From the IMG/VR virus record IMGVR_UViG_3300021368_000930, positions 1-34,780 of that record: 34,780 nt of DNA. The stretch is one strand, 5' to 3'. Within the stretch, counting starts at the first letter, position 1, and every line of letters starts with the position of its first letter. Below are positions 19,835 to 27,222 of the stretch, piece after piece. The position numbers and the translations under genes were made by a program. The notes below the pieces were generated by a model. That model was not told the origin of the DNA. It was given only the letters and a program-made list of their open reading frames with translations, and made no database searches. The stretch is from a virus.

Positions 19835-20068
19835 ATGAATGACATTGAGCAAATTAGTAAGAACTTTGAGATGATCGCCCAAGCGATTGAGAACTTGGCA
19901 AAGCGTATCTCTGCACTAGAGGAGGCAATGGGTCAATACCCGCCCCCTGGTGCGAACATGATTCAGTACAAACCTCCTGGTAAGGAAGAGTATATGGACA
20001 TGAAAGAGTTGTTTGATGACATCTATGCCCGCCTACCGTATGATGATCGCTTGCCCTGGGCTAAATAA
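19835..20068 (+). CDS. Coiled-coil protein, 77 aa
   Basis: ATG 19835 gives MNDIEQISKNFEMIAQAIEN..., with a clear heptad pattern for residues 1-32 (IEQISKNFEMIAQAIENL, then AKRISALEEAM), then a Pro/Gly-rich linker (YPPPGANMIQYKPPG) and an acidic helix. A trimer or dimer virion part is likely. It ends in a GCTAAATA box for the next gene. Confidence 0.7.
   Translation: MNDIEQISKNFEMIAQAIENLAKRISALEEAMGQYPPPGANMIQYKPPGKEEYMDMKELFDDIYARLPYDDRLPWAK
20060..20067 (+). promoter_or_regulatory. T4-late-like box GCTAAATA
   Basis: GCTAAATA sits 25 bases before the GTG start at 20093 and differs at one base from the NATAAATA late box described for T4-like cyanophages. TCTAAATA at 24547-24554 has the same change, so CTAAATA may be the form this phage uses. 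Confidence 0.4.
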
Positions 20069-20092
20069 CTCCGAAAGGAATCTTTACTAAGT

Positions 20093-21154
20093 GTGCCTGC
20101 ATATATCATAGAAACGGGTCGATCATATCGAAACCCCATCGAGAGTCAAGACTTCACTAAAACATGGAACGGATACGAAGGTGTACCTAACGGGTACAAG
20201 ATCGAGTTCCAGGGTGAGGGTCCTGGCTCTTTGCCGCTTGGTAAGGACAATGTACATTACATTGGTGACGAGGAAGAACTAGAGGTCGCCAATGCTAAGA
20301 AGGCAAGAACGCCTATCTATAGATTTTATCGTGGTGGTAGAACGACCAATAACCCTGACCATACCTATGTTGATCACCCTCAGTTAAGAAAGGACGATGT
20401 TCCTAAAGAGGGTAAGGGTTCTAAAGGTGCCATCATTAAGAGTTACAATCCAGAACCCAGAAGGAATACTCCTGTCTTCCATATGCTTACGAAGGCAGCA
20501 CCGAATGCTACTGAGTTCTATCGTCATTATAAGAACTCTGTAAACAATACCAAGATTACCTCTAATAGTAATGAAGGTAATGGGTATGTGAATACTGGTA
20601 CGCTGGGATATATGTGTACCAATGAAGGTCAAGCACAAGACTATGAAGTAGAGAACGACGCTACACCTCTCTATCATTATAGATCATCTGAGTTTGACGA
20701 TGACTTCTATACTATTAACCCTGCTGGTGAAGTAAACCTCTCAGGCGGTCCTATCGCCCCCAGAGATGCCCAGGACGGCGACTATGTGTATCAGGGCATC
20801 ATTGGGTATGTTTATACTATTCCCTATGGTGGCGGTCGTAAACAAGTTATTGACGTAGGTCAGATTGGTCCTACAGGGCAGTGTGTTGATAAGAGTGGAT
20901 GGTATCAATGGAATACTACGTGGACAAGAAACAGATATAACACACAACGTGATAGTAATGATTCACGTACAGAAGGAACACCTGGTGTTGTCGGTTGGGG
21001 ACACCCACAGAACGTAACTCTTATAGATGATGAGGCAAACTTTGAGTGGTTCTATGGACTGACTGGTGCCGTAAAGGGTGCTGTGCCAAGGTATCTTGGT
21101 TTTGAGGACATGTACGACTCACAGTTCGTATATTATTTGTACGATACGTCGTAG
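20093..21154 (+). CDS. Structural protein, N-terminal part ending at an in-frame TAG (DUF5648-like region)
   Basis: GTG 20093 (after GAAAGGA) opens 353 codons that end at TAG 21152-21154. Residues about 70-95 (TPIYRFYRGGRTTNNPDHTYV), 126-145 (PVFHMLTKAA...FYRH) and 188-235 (ATPLYHYRSSEFDDDFYTI...YVYQGIIGYVY) look like DUF5648 repeats, lectin-like units that end in 'HFYT'. A fibre or tail-tip role in binding the host surface is likely. The reading frame goes on without another stop for 2520 bases after the TAG, so the protein may be longer by readthrough, or this gene may be broken in this isolate or assembly. Confidence 0.75.
   Translation: MPAYIIETGRSYRNPIESQDFTKTWNGYEGVPNGYKIEFQGEGPGSLPLGKDNVHYIGDEEELEVANAKKARTPIYRFYRGGRTTNNPDHTYVDHPQLRKDDVPKEGKGSKGAIIKSYNPEPRRNTPVFHMLTKAAPNATEFYRHYKNSVNNTKITSNSNEGNGYVNTGTLGYMCTNEGQAQDYEVENDATPLYHYRSSEFDDDFYTINPAGEVNLSGGPIAPRDAQDGDYVYQGIIGYVYTIPYGGGRKQVIDVGQIGPTGQCVDKSGWYQWNTTWTRNRYNTQRDSNDSRTEGTPGVVGWGHPQNVTLIDDEANFEWFYGLTGAVKGAVPRYLGFEDMYDSQFVYYLYDTS
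21152..21154 (+). other. In-frame amber codon splitting a 1194-codon reading frame
   Basis: The frame is ...YYLYDTS, TAG, PWNGPIFGIQYRL... and it continues to TAG 23672-23674. The 100 codons between the TAG and the first weak start (TTG 21455) are also open and protein-like. TAG is a normal stop for many genes here (for example 5655, 6326, 10971, 11473, 16890), so genome-wide recoding is excluded. Options are readthrough, an inactivating mutation, or a sequencing error. Confidence 0.7.
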
Positions 21155-23674
21155 CCATGGAACGGTCCTATCTTCGGTATTCAGTATAGACTGTCTGATG
21201 CGGGTTGTTGCCCTAATGCAAGTAGATCAAACGGCGATAGTGATTGTATTCCTAACTTTTCTTTCCATTCTCACTTCTATGAAGTACGTGAAGACTCATG
21301 GGAAACTACAAAAAGCACGATTGAACTGCATGATGGTAACTCTGTAGGTGTAAATGAGTCCTTCTGGGAGTGTGGAACCGACAGTAGACGCATATTTTTC
21401 CGTTACACAACTACCACTGGTGCATTTAAGCGCGGTGAAACACTAAATGGGTGGTTGATTAGTGAAGTTCGTTACTTTGGTGATGAACAAAAGTGCGGTT
21501 TTATGGAACTGAATGAGAAAAATGCCACATCTGGGGCAGGAAACAAGTTTAGTTACCAACAATCTATCACTGCAGACGACGGTGCACAGGGTATTGTGCT
21601 CGCTGGATACGGTATTAAGGACAAATGTGCGTTCTGGGGTGTGTATGAGTTCCCCAAGAAGGTCGTTTATGAGCGTGTAGACATCAATCCAGAGGCATTG
21701 GTGGCGCAACGAACACTTGACGAGGCAAAATTAGAACCAATTATCAACTCAGAGGGTGAACTTGCTGGTGTTGACATCATTAATTCAGGTCGTGGGTACA
21801 ATATTGAGAACATTCAGATCAGTGTAACGTCTCCTGGAGTGCTTGAAGAGTTCTCTGGTGGCGATATGGCGGCAGAAATGATGAATTCTGTCTCATTACA
21901 AGAGGATGAGTTCTCAGAATTGGAAGGTCAAGGTTACAAAATGCAAAAATTGCGTAACAAAGACCTCCAAATGCACAACACTTTGGACAAAAGTCGCAAC
22001 ACAATCAGTAAAGAGAGTAAGAAATCTAAAAAGAGCGTCGTATACAACCGTGGTAAGTCTGAAATTCAGACACAAGCGACGGTAACTGTCACTGGACTTG
22101 ACAAAGATGGCGGAATTACCAACGTACAGGTCACTGATCCTGGGTCTGGGTACAATGCTGACCATCCTCCATACATTGCTGTGGTCATTCCTGAGAAAGT
22201 AACCCGCGCTTTGGAGGGTCAAGACACCTCTAAGATGAATCCAATGAGGGCAGGTGGCGATAATGCGCTAAAAAATGTCCAAGCAGCGATGGGAAGTGAC
22301 GATGATGAGGAAAGTTTTGACATTGGAGCGATCTTAGACGAGGGTTTCAAGCAATTAGACGAGGGTTTGGCAACAGAAGTGCCCGAAGGGTACATCAAAA
22401 TCACCGATATTGACAAAAACACGTATACAGAACTGTGTCAAGACCTTTCTGCGGCGTGTTTAGACCATAGTTTCCCAGGTGTTGTTACTAAAGCAATGCC
22501 TGGACAAGAAAATTTTGTCAAATTGCGCTCTGTTTCGGATGATCTAGACAGATTCATGGCAGATCAGTATGAAACTCTGCTTGAGATCGGAGGTAGAGCA
22601 GATGCAGAGGTCGAATCTCGTGGTGGATTGTACGGATTTAACCTTGGAGAGCGTTGTATTAAGATTCCGCAACCAAATACTTACAAAGTTACAAGGTTTT
22701 TTGATATGCCTTGTACTTACAAGACAACTTCTGAACCTTTAACCACAATTCCTAACGTTGATGAACCAACAACAGTGGCATATGGGTGGTTAATTCACAA
22801 ATATTGTGCCTCAGAGAAGGACAATGCCACGTTCAGAGTTTCAATGACCTTAGAGGGGCGTACAAAGGGGTCTCAGGGGCAAGAATTCATGGAATTCCTA
22901 CGCGAAATGATGCCTCAAGCAACGTTGACTCCTACAAGAAAGGTTTCTGGTGGTCATAAAACTTGGAATTGCTCTAGGGGCACGGTAAAAGGTCGTTGTT
23001 ATGAAGATCCAAACAACAATGGCGTTGTTTTTGTGCCTATTGGACTTGATGAAAACACATTTGACTATAATCAATCAGGATATTCTGAGTTTCAGCAGTT
23101 ACAACTCTGGTTGCATGACAATTTGACCTATAGTCCTGGACTTTCAGTCTCATGGGTCCTGCAATCTACGGTTCAACCGCCTTCTGGTACCCCAGGGCAA
23201 CCTGGTTATAACCCTGGAAGTTCTGGAACATCAGAATCGTATGCATATACAGGTATTGCTGCGGCACCATGGTCAGGTGGGCAACCACCAAACGTATGTT
23301 GGGACACTTTTGTGCGAGGAGTTGGCGCGTCCGACGGTCCTTTGAGAGTTTATTGCGGATATGATGCAAATGGTGATGGCATTTCAGGAGACACCTACAA
23401 TAATGTTGCGCCATTGATGAATATATGCGCTGCAGTTCATGATGTTATGGATATTGCTATCGCAGTTCAACCTGGTCGTGTAAATAGTATGAACCTAATG
23501 GTCATGGGACCATATGAAGGTGAGGTAAGAGTTCGCAATTACCTTACTGGTACAACACAAACTTATGCAAAGGCGGTTCAATACTTGAGTAACCCTTATT
23601 TCTCAGAATGTGATGTTGACTATGGCGGTTCTCAAAATATCGCTGATGTAATTGGTGCGGACAGAGGTTTCTAG
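21155..23674 (+). CDS. Structural protein, C-terminal part in frame after the amber codon
   Basis: This 839-codon stretch has no convincing start of its own: TTG 21455 and ATG 21503 lack a ribosome site and would discard 100 or more residues that read as coding. It contains IINSGRGYNIENIQISV (near 21776) and DPGSGYNADHPPYIAVV (near 22137), the same GxGY beta units that fill the giant gene at 27223. A Lys/Ser-rich linker (residues encoded about 21940-22060) separates them. The C-terminal half is Cys rich, with PSGTPGQPGYNPGSSGTS as a flexible loop. It is probably the main part of a large tail or baseplate protein. Confidence 0.7.
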   Translation, partial: PWNGPIFGIQYRLSDAGCCPNASRSNGDSDCIPNFSFHSHFYEVREDSWETTKSTIELHDGNSVGVNESFWECGTDSRRIFFRYTTTTGAFKRGETLNGWLISEVRYFGDEQKCGFMELNEKNATSGAGNKFSYQQSITADDGAQGIVLAGYGIKDKCAFWGVYEFPKKVVYERVDINPEALVAQRTLDEAKLEPIINSEGELAGVDIINSGRGYNIENIQISVTSPGVLEEFSGGDMAAEMMNSVSLQEDEFSELEGQGYKMQKLRNKDLQMHNTLDKSRNTISKESKKSKKSVVYNRGKSEIQTQATVTVTGLDKDGGITNVQVTDPGSGYNADHPPYIAVVIPEKVTRALEGQDTSKMNPMRAGGDNALKNVQAAMGSDDDEESFDIGAILDEGFKQLDEGLATEVPEGYIKITDIDKNTYTELCQDLSAACLDHSFPGVVTKAMPGQENFVKLRSVSDDLDRFMADQYETLLEIGGRADAEVESRGGLYGFNLGERCIKIPQPNTYKVTRFFDMPCTYKTTSEPLTTIPNVDEPTTVAYGWLIHKYCASEKDNATFRVSMTLEGRTKGSQGQEFMEFLREMMPQATLTPTRKVSGGHKTWNCSRGTVKGRCYEDPNNNGVVFVPIGLDENTFDYNQSGYSEFQQLQLWLHDNLTYSPGLSVSWVLQSTVQPPSGTPGQPGYNPGSSGTSESYAYTGIAAAPWSGGQPPNVCWDTFVRGVGASDGPLRVYCGYDANGDGISGDTYNNVAPLMNICAAVHDVMDIAIAVQPGRVNSMNLMVMGPYEGEVRVRNYLTGTTQTYAKAVQYLSNPYFSECDVDYGGSQNIADVIGADRGF

Positions 23675-23676
23675 AC

Positions 23677-24210
23677 ATGGCATATGGATTTCTAAAACCT
23701 GTTGCTTTCCATAACGGTCTTCCGTGCAGTGGACATGGACTTTGCTTGCCTCCAACCATTCATAGTCACCAGGCATGCGGTACACCACCCATTCCTTACA
23801 CTATTAAGGTAAAAGAGTTCACATGTTGGTGGCCACCGACTCCACTTATTCCCCTAAGCGCACTAAACCCGCTCAGAGCGACAGTGCTTGTGCACTTTTT
23901 GCCTATTATGATTCTGGGGGACACTTTTACACCTCATATTAGTGTTTGTACAAATATTATCATCTATTGGTGTCCATGTGGTAAGGCAACTTGTCCTATA
24001 CCAACACCCATACCGTGTTCTAACCTAACTATTGAAGATTTTGGCGGTGTTGGTCACCCAAGAGTTCTATTCACAACTACTTTGACTGTGTTTGCTCTTA
24101 AATTGCCCATCGGAAGGATTCTGGACCCATTGGGTGTTGGATTCCCTGGATGGTCTTATCCATGCTCCTCAGTTATTGCATGGGGATCCGCTACGGTCCT
24201 TGCATCATAA
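23677..24210 (+). CDS. PAAR-like spike-tip protein
   Basis: The 177-residue product is Pro, Cys and His rich and has the PAAR signature near its end: IGRILDPLGVGFPGW...CSSVIAWGSATVLAS (residues about 145-177), matching the 'vaR.gD...G.....I..GS..V..ng' pattern. An earlier ILGDTFTPHISVCT (79-92) fits the same fold. PAAR proteins form a sharp metal-binding tip on the central baseplate spike (gp5.4 in T4). It begins 2 bases after the preceding structural gene and is followed by a promoter-free gap of 36 bases. Confidence 0.75.
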   Translation: MAYGFLKPVAFHNGLPCSGHGLCLPPTIHSHQACGTPPIPYTIKVKEFTCWWPPTPLIPLSALNPLRATVLVHFLPIMILGDTFTPHISVCTNIIIYWCPCGKATCPIPTPIPCSNLTIEDFGGVGHPRVLFTTTLTVFALKLPIGRILDPLGVGFPGWSYPCSSVIAWGSATVLAS

Positions 24211-24246
24211 CTGTGCTATACTAATAAAGTCGTTATTCACTACAAA

Positions 24247-24393
24247 ATGGCAACTAGAACTAAATCACTCTCAGGTGCGTCTAATATTGAGGCAAGACCG
24301 AAAAAATCTCGTCAGGGTAATGGTCAGCATACTAAATATTCTGCAACGTCCCGTAATGCTGCTCGTAAGCGTTACAGAGGTCAGGGTAAATGA
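24247..24393 (+). CDS. Small very basic protein, 48 aa
   Basis: The frame MATRTKSLSGASNIEARPKK... is rich in Arg, Lys, Ser and Gln (ATSRNAARKRYRGQGK at the end) and overlaps the next gene by ATGA. It is likely disordered and may bind nucleic acid. A conserved position just before gp25 is familiar from T4-like cyanophages; the function is unknown. Confidence 0.7.
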   Translation: MATRTKSLSGASNIEARPKKSRQGNGQHTKYSATSRNAARKRYRGQGK

Positions 24394-24545
24394 GACCAGA
24401 GACCAGAAAAGCAATGGAAATGCTGTGGTCTGCCAAATGGAATTTGCCTAAAGCAGCAAAACATTGCAATCTCAGCAATAAGGAGATGAAAATCACGTTC
24501 AATGAATACTGTGCTTTTCATCCACCTACATTTCAACTCGATTAA
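24390..24545 (+). CDS. Small helix-turn-helix-like protein, 51 aa
   Basis: The product MRPETRKAMEMLWSAKWNLPK... followed by AAKHCNLSNKEMKITFNEYC has the 'W.L..AAK..N.....M...F' layout of a short helix-turn-helix. It may bind DNA or be a late regulator. It overlaps the upstream gene (ATGA). Confidence 0.65.
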   Translation: MRPETRKAMEMLWSAKWNLPKAAKHCNLSNKEMKITFNEYCAFHPPTFQLD

Positions 24546-24546
24546 C

Positions 24547-24561
24547 TCTAAATACAGGAGG
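24547..24561 (+). promoter_or_regulatory. Late-like box TCTAAATA and AGGAGG ribosome site
   Basis: TCTAAATA (24547-24554) overlaps the start of AGGAGG (24556-24561), the strongest Shine-Dalgarno in the window, 4 bases before ATG 24566. The leader would be very short if transcription begins near 24560. Confidence 0.5.
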
Positions 24562-24565
24562 AACC

Positions 24566-24715
24566 ATGGCAACTAATCACATTCCCGACCACAATCGAGA
24601 GATGATGGAGAGGGACCATGGGACCGTGGTCTTAATAACCGACCCAAAGTCTGATAAATATCTAGATATGGCGCGTAAGCGTCGTGAAAGATCCACTAAA
24701 CCACAGACCTCCTAA
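24566..24715 (+). CDS. Small hypothetical protein, 49 aa
   Basis: The frame MATNHIPDHNREMMERDHGT... encodes a basic/acidic mix ending RKRRERSTKPQTS. It has the perfect AGGAGG site and its stop overlaps the gp25 start (TAATG), so it probably sets up translation of gp25. It also contains GATAAATA (24653-24660). Family not recognised. Confidence 0.7.
   Translation: MATNHIPDHNREMMERDHGTVVLITDPKSDKYLDMARKRRERSTKPQTS
24653..24660 (+). promoter_or_regulatory. T4-late-like box GATAAATA
   Basis: GATAAATA is a full match to NATAAATA and lies 54 bases before the gp25 start, inside the small upstream gene. It would give gp25 and gp6 a late promoter of their own. Confidence 0.5.
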
Positions 24716-25128
24716 TGCCTGCTTATAGGTTCCGATCAGAAAAAGTTCTTAGTAGGGCATTCAAAGATCTCGCGATCTCTTTCAATGCTAACCCTAATAC
24801 TAAGGACTTTGGTGTCGTGAGGAACGATAACGCTATTAAACAATCTGTAAAAAACTTGATGCTCACTACATTTGGTGAGCGTCCGTTTCAACCTGCAATC
24901 GGGTCACGCATCAAGGGGTTACTGTTTGAACCCTTTGATGTGTTTTTGGTTGAAGAGATGAAAACAGAAATCTTTAACGTCATTGACCGCTTGGAACCGC
25001 GTGTCACTTTGACAGATGTGAGAATTGAAGGTTCGGAGGACACCAATTCTATTGCGATTGAACTTGATTATAGAATTACAGGACAAACCGTAGTACAAAC
25101 CGTCGATTTCCTCTTAGAGAGAGCATAA
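24715..25128 (+). CDS. 25: Baseplate wedge subunit gp25
   Basis: The 137-residue product is a gp25 (GPW_gp25) orthologue, close to T4 gp25 (132). Landmarks: DLAISFNANPNTKDFGVVRN near 18-37, the core LTTFGERPFQPAIGSRIKGLLF (about 50-71), and the C-terminal TVVQTVDFLLERA. Gp25 joins the wedge around the hub and helps start sheath assembly. It lies one base before gp6, as in T4-like cyanophages, in a late operon with TAATG coupling to the gene before. Confidence 0.93.
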   Translation: MPAYRFRSEKVLSRAFKDLAISFNANPNTKDFGVVRNDNAIKQSVKNLMLTTFGERPFQPAIGSRIKGLLFEPFDVFLVEEMKTEIFNVIDRLEPRVTLTDVRIEGSEDTNSIAIELDYRITGQTVVQTVDFLLERA

Positions 25129-25129
25129 C

Positions 25130-27214
25130 ATGCCAGCCGTACCCTCACAACTAACCGCTCTTGATTTCCTAGAAATCAAAGAGTCAATCAAATCATACCT
25201 CAGAACTCGTGACGAGTTTAGTGATTACGACTTTGAGGGATCTAGTGCTGCTTATCTGATTGATATTCTAGCATACAATACTTACTATAGTGCATTCAAC
25301 GCTAACATGGCGTTGAATGAAACTTTTCTGGAATCTGCGACGGTCAGAGATAATATCGTCCGTATTGCTAAGCAGTTAAATTATACCCCAAGGTCAGTTA
25401 AAGCAGCAAAGGCATGTGTTGCAATTAACGTCCAAACATCTGCTGTAGGTAATTCCGCAAACTTTCCGCAAAGTGTCACCCTAAGAAGAGGTGATGTATT
25501 TGTTTCGCGCAACATTGTTGACACGTTTGTATTCTGTGTGGTCAACGATGTACAAGTTTCCGTAGATCCACAGACAGGTCTTGCCGAGTTTAGTAAACTT
25601 GTATTTTATCAAGGCAACCTGCTGACATTTACATACACCGTTGATGACACTCAGAGACAAGAATTTGTCATTCCATCGGATAATGTAGATACAGAACTAC
25701 TTCGTGTTTTTGTTCGTCCCAATATTCAGTCTTCTCAGACAGACGAATACTCAACCTCACAAAACGTTGTTAACCTTGACTCTAACAGTCGTGTATATTT
25801 CCTTGAGGAAGTTGATGACCTTAGATACAAGGCAGTGTTTGGTGATGGTGTTTTAGGACGTAAACTGGTTGATGGTGAAGTTATTGAGATGCGTTATGTC
25901 CGCACCGCTGGTGAAGAGGCAAACGGTTGTACTGACTTTGCTTTCACTGGTTTAATTGTTGATGATCAAGGGCGTCCTATTCCCCCGCAGAACATCACTG
26001 TAACGACCATAGACGCCGCTCAAGATGGTGAATCAAGGGAATCACCCCTAAGCATCAAATTCAACGCTCCTAGGGCGTATGCGACGCAGAACAGAGCAGT
26101 TACAGAGGCAGACTACGAATACATTGTATCTACCATCTATCCACAGGCTGCATCTATTACTGCATATGGTGGTGAGAAGTTAAGTCCGCCTATTTACGGA
26201 AAGGTGTTTATCGCCATTCGTTCCAAAGCGGGTAATAAGTTGAATGCTACAACAAAACTGAATATCAAGAATGACCTTCTGAAGTATTCAATGGCATCGA
26301 TTGAACCAGTCATTACCGATCCAGTCGAATACTTTATTATTCCTAAGACTTGGGCATACTATGACGGCAATGCTACAAGTAAGAGTGATGCTGAATTGAG
26401 AACAGACCTTCTTCGCAATATTGACAAGTTCAATGCTGCAAACAAACCGAATAGATTCGGTGGACGTGTGGAAGGTTCAAAGTATAACAATATGATTGAC
26501 AATACCGATGATGCAATCTCTGGTAGTGTCACACAAATGACTCTGGGTCAAAACCTCGACCAATTTACATTTGGTACTGTGTTTACACAGTGTATTGACT
26601 TTAACAACCCAATTCACAACCCTGGTGATCTTGCAGGTGAACAACCTGGAGATGGTGGTGGTGATGGTGGTTCTTGTTTACCTACATATTCTACGGTGAA
26701 GTCTGGTACATTCTATGCTACTGGTTACACCGATCAACTGGTTGATGTAGTTGGTGCTGGAATGTCCACAACTCAACTTGCAACCACAACTGCAAATACT
26801 GACACTGAAACCCTTGTCCCAGTGAACATCAGAGATGATGGGCGTGGAACACTCATTCTAGTTACCACAAGAAATGAGAAGGAATTGATTTTGAATAATA
26901 ATGTCGGATCTGTTGATTATGCAACAGGTAAAGTTTGCGTTGGTCCTCTTGCAATCGGTGGTACACCCGATGGCACAGAAAGACTTCCTATTGCGGCAAA
27001 TCCGTATTCTGTATCGATCACAATCCCGCCTGGTGTTGATCCGACAATCTTTAACCCGAATGTCTTCCCCATCAACTACAACACCAATCCTGGCGTGGTT
27101 TCTCCGTTCGATCCTAACAATTTCGATGGTTGGAACTATGGTCCGACCGACATAAATATCATTGATTATCCGACAGATACCTTCCAGTATCCTGAGTTCG
27201 ATTCCTGTTTCTAA
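25130..27214 (+). CDS. 6: Baseplate wedge subunit gp6
   Basis: The 694-residue product is a gp6 orthologue (T4 gp6 has 660 residues). The N-terminus (LTALDFLEIKESIKSYL, DFEGSSAAYLIDILAYNTYYS) and GDGVLGRKLVDGEVIEMRYV (about 241-260) are typical of gp6/Baseplate_J-like wedge proteins, as is RAVTEADYEYIVSTIYPQA. Gp6 dimers hold the wedges together in the baseplate ring. A Gly/Asp-rich insertion (GEQPGDGGGDGGSC, about 504-517) and the Pro/Asn-rich end (NPNVFPINYNTNPG) are extra to the T4 core. It is directly followed by the giant structural gene. Confidence 0.92.
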   Translation: MPAVPSQLTALDFLEIKESIKSYLRTRDEFSDYDFEGSSAAYLIDILAYNTYYSAFNANMALNETFLESATVRDNIVRIAKQLNYTPRSVKAAKACVAINVQTSAVGNSANFPQSVTLRRGDVFVSRNIVDTFVFCVVNDVQVSVDPQTGLAEFSKLVFYQGNLLTFTYTVDDTQRQEFVIPSDNVDTELLRVFVRPNIQSSQTDEYSTSQNVVNLDSNSRVYFLEEVDDLRYKAVFGDGVLGRKLVDGEVIEMRYVRTAGEEANGCTDFAFTGLIVDDQGRPIPPQNITVTTIDAAQDGESRESPLSIKFNAPRAYATQNRAVTEADYEYIVSTIYPQAASITAYGGEKLSPPIYGKVFIAIRSKAGNKLNATTKLNIKNDLLKYSMASIEPVITDPVEYFIIPKTWAYYDGNATSKSDAELRTDLLRNIDKFNAANKPNRFGGRVEGSKYNNMIDNTDDAISGSVTQMTLGQNLDQFTFGTVFTQCIDFNNPIHNPGDLAGEQPGDGGGDGGSCLPTYSTVKSGTFYATGYTDQLVDVVGAGMSTTQLATTTANTDTETLVPVNIRDDGRGTLILVTTRNEKELILNNNVGSVDYATGKVCVGPLAIGGTPDGTERLPIAANPYSVSITIPPGVDPTIFNPNVFPINYNTNPGVVSPFDPNNFDGWNYGPTDINIIDYPTDTFQYPEFDSCF

Positions 27215-27222
27215 TATAAGAG

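Noticed and set aside
21455-23674. Treating the second half of the split gene as an independent gene starting at TTG 21455
   Set aside because: There is no ribosome site at that TTG, and 100 codons upstream of it are open and protein-like in the same frame.
20093-23674. Genome-wide reassignment of TAG to an amino acid
   Set aside because: Many ordinary genes in the window end in TAG at sensible places (for example 5655, 6326, 10971, 13909, 15666, 16890, 18887), and no suppressor tRNA was seen here.
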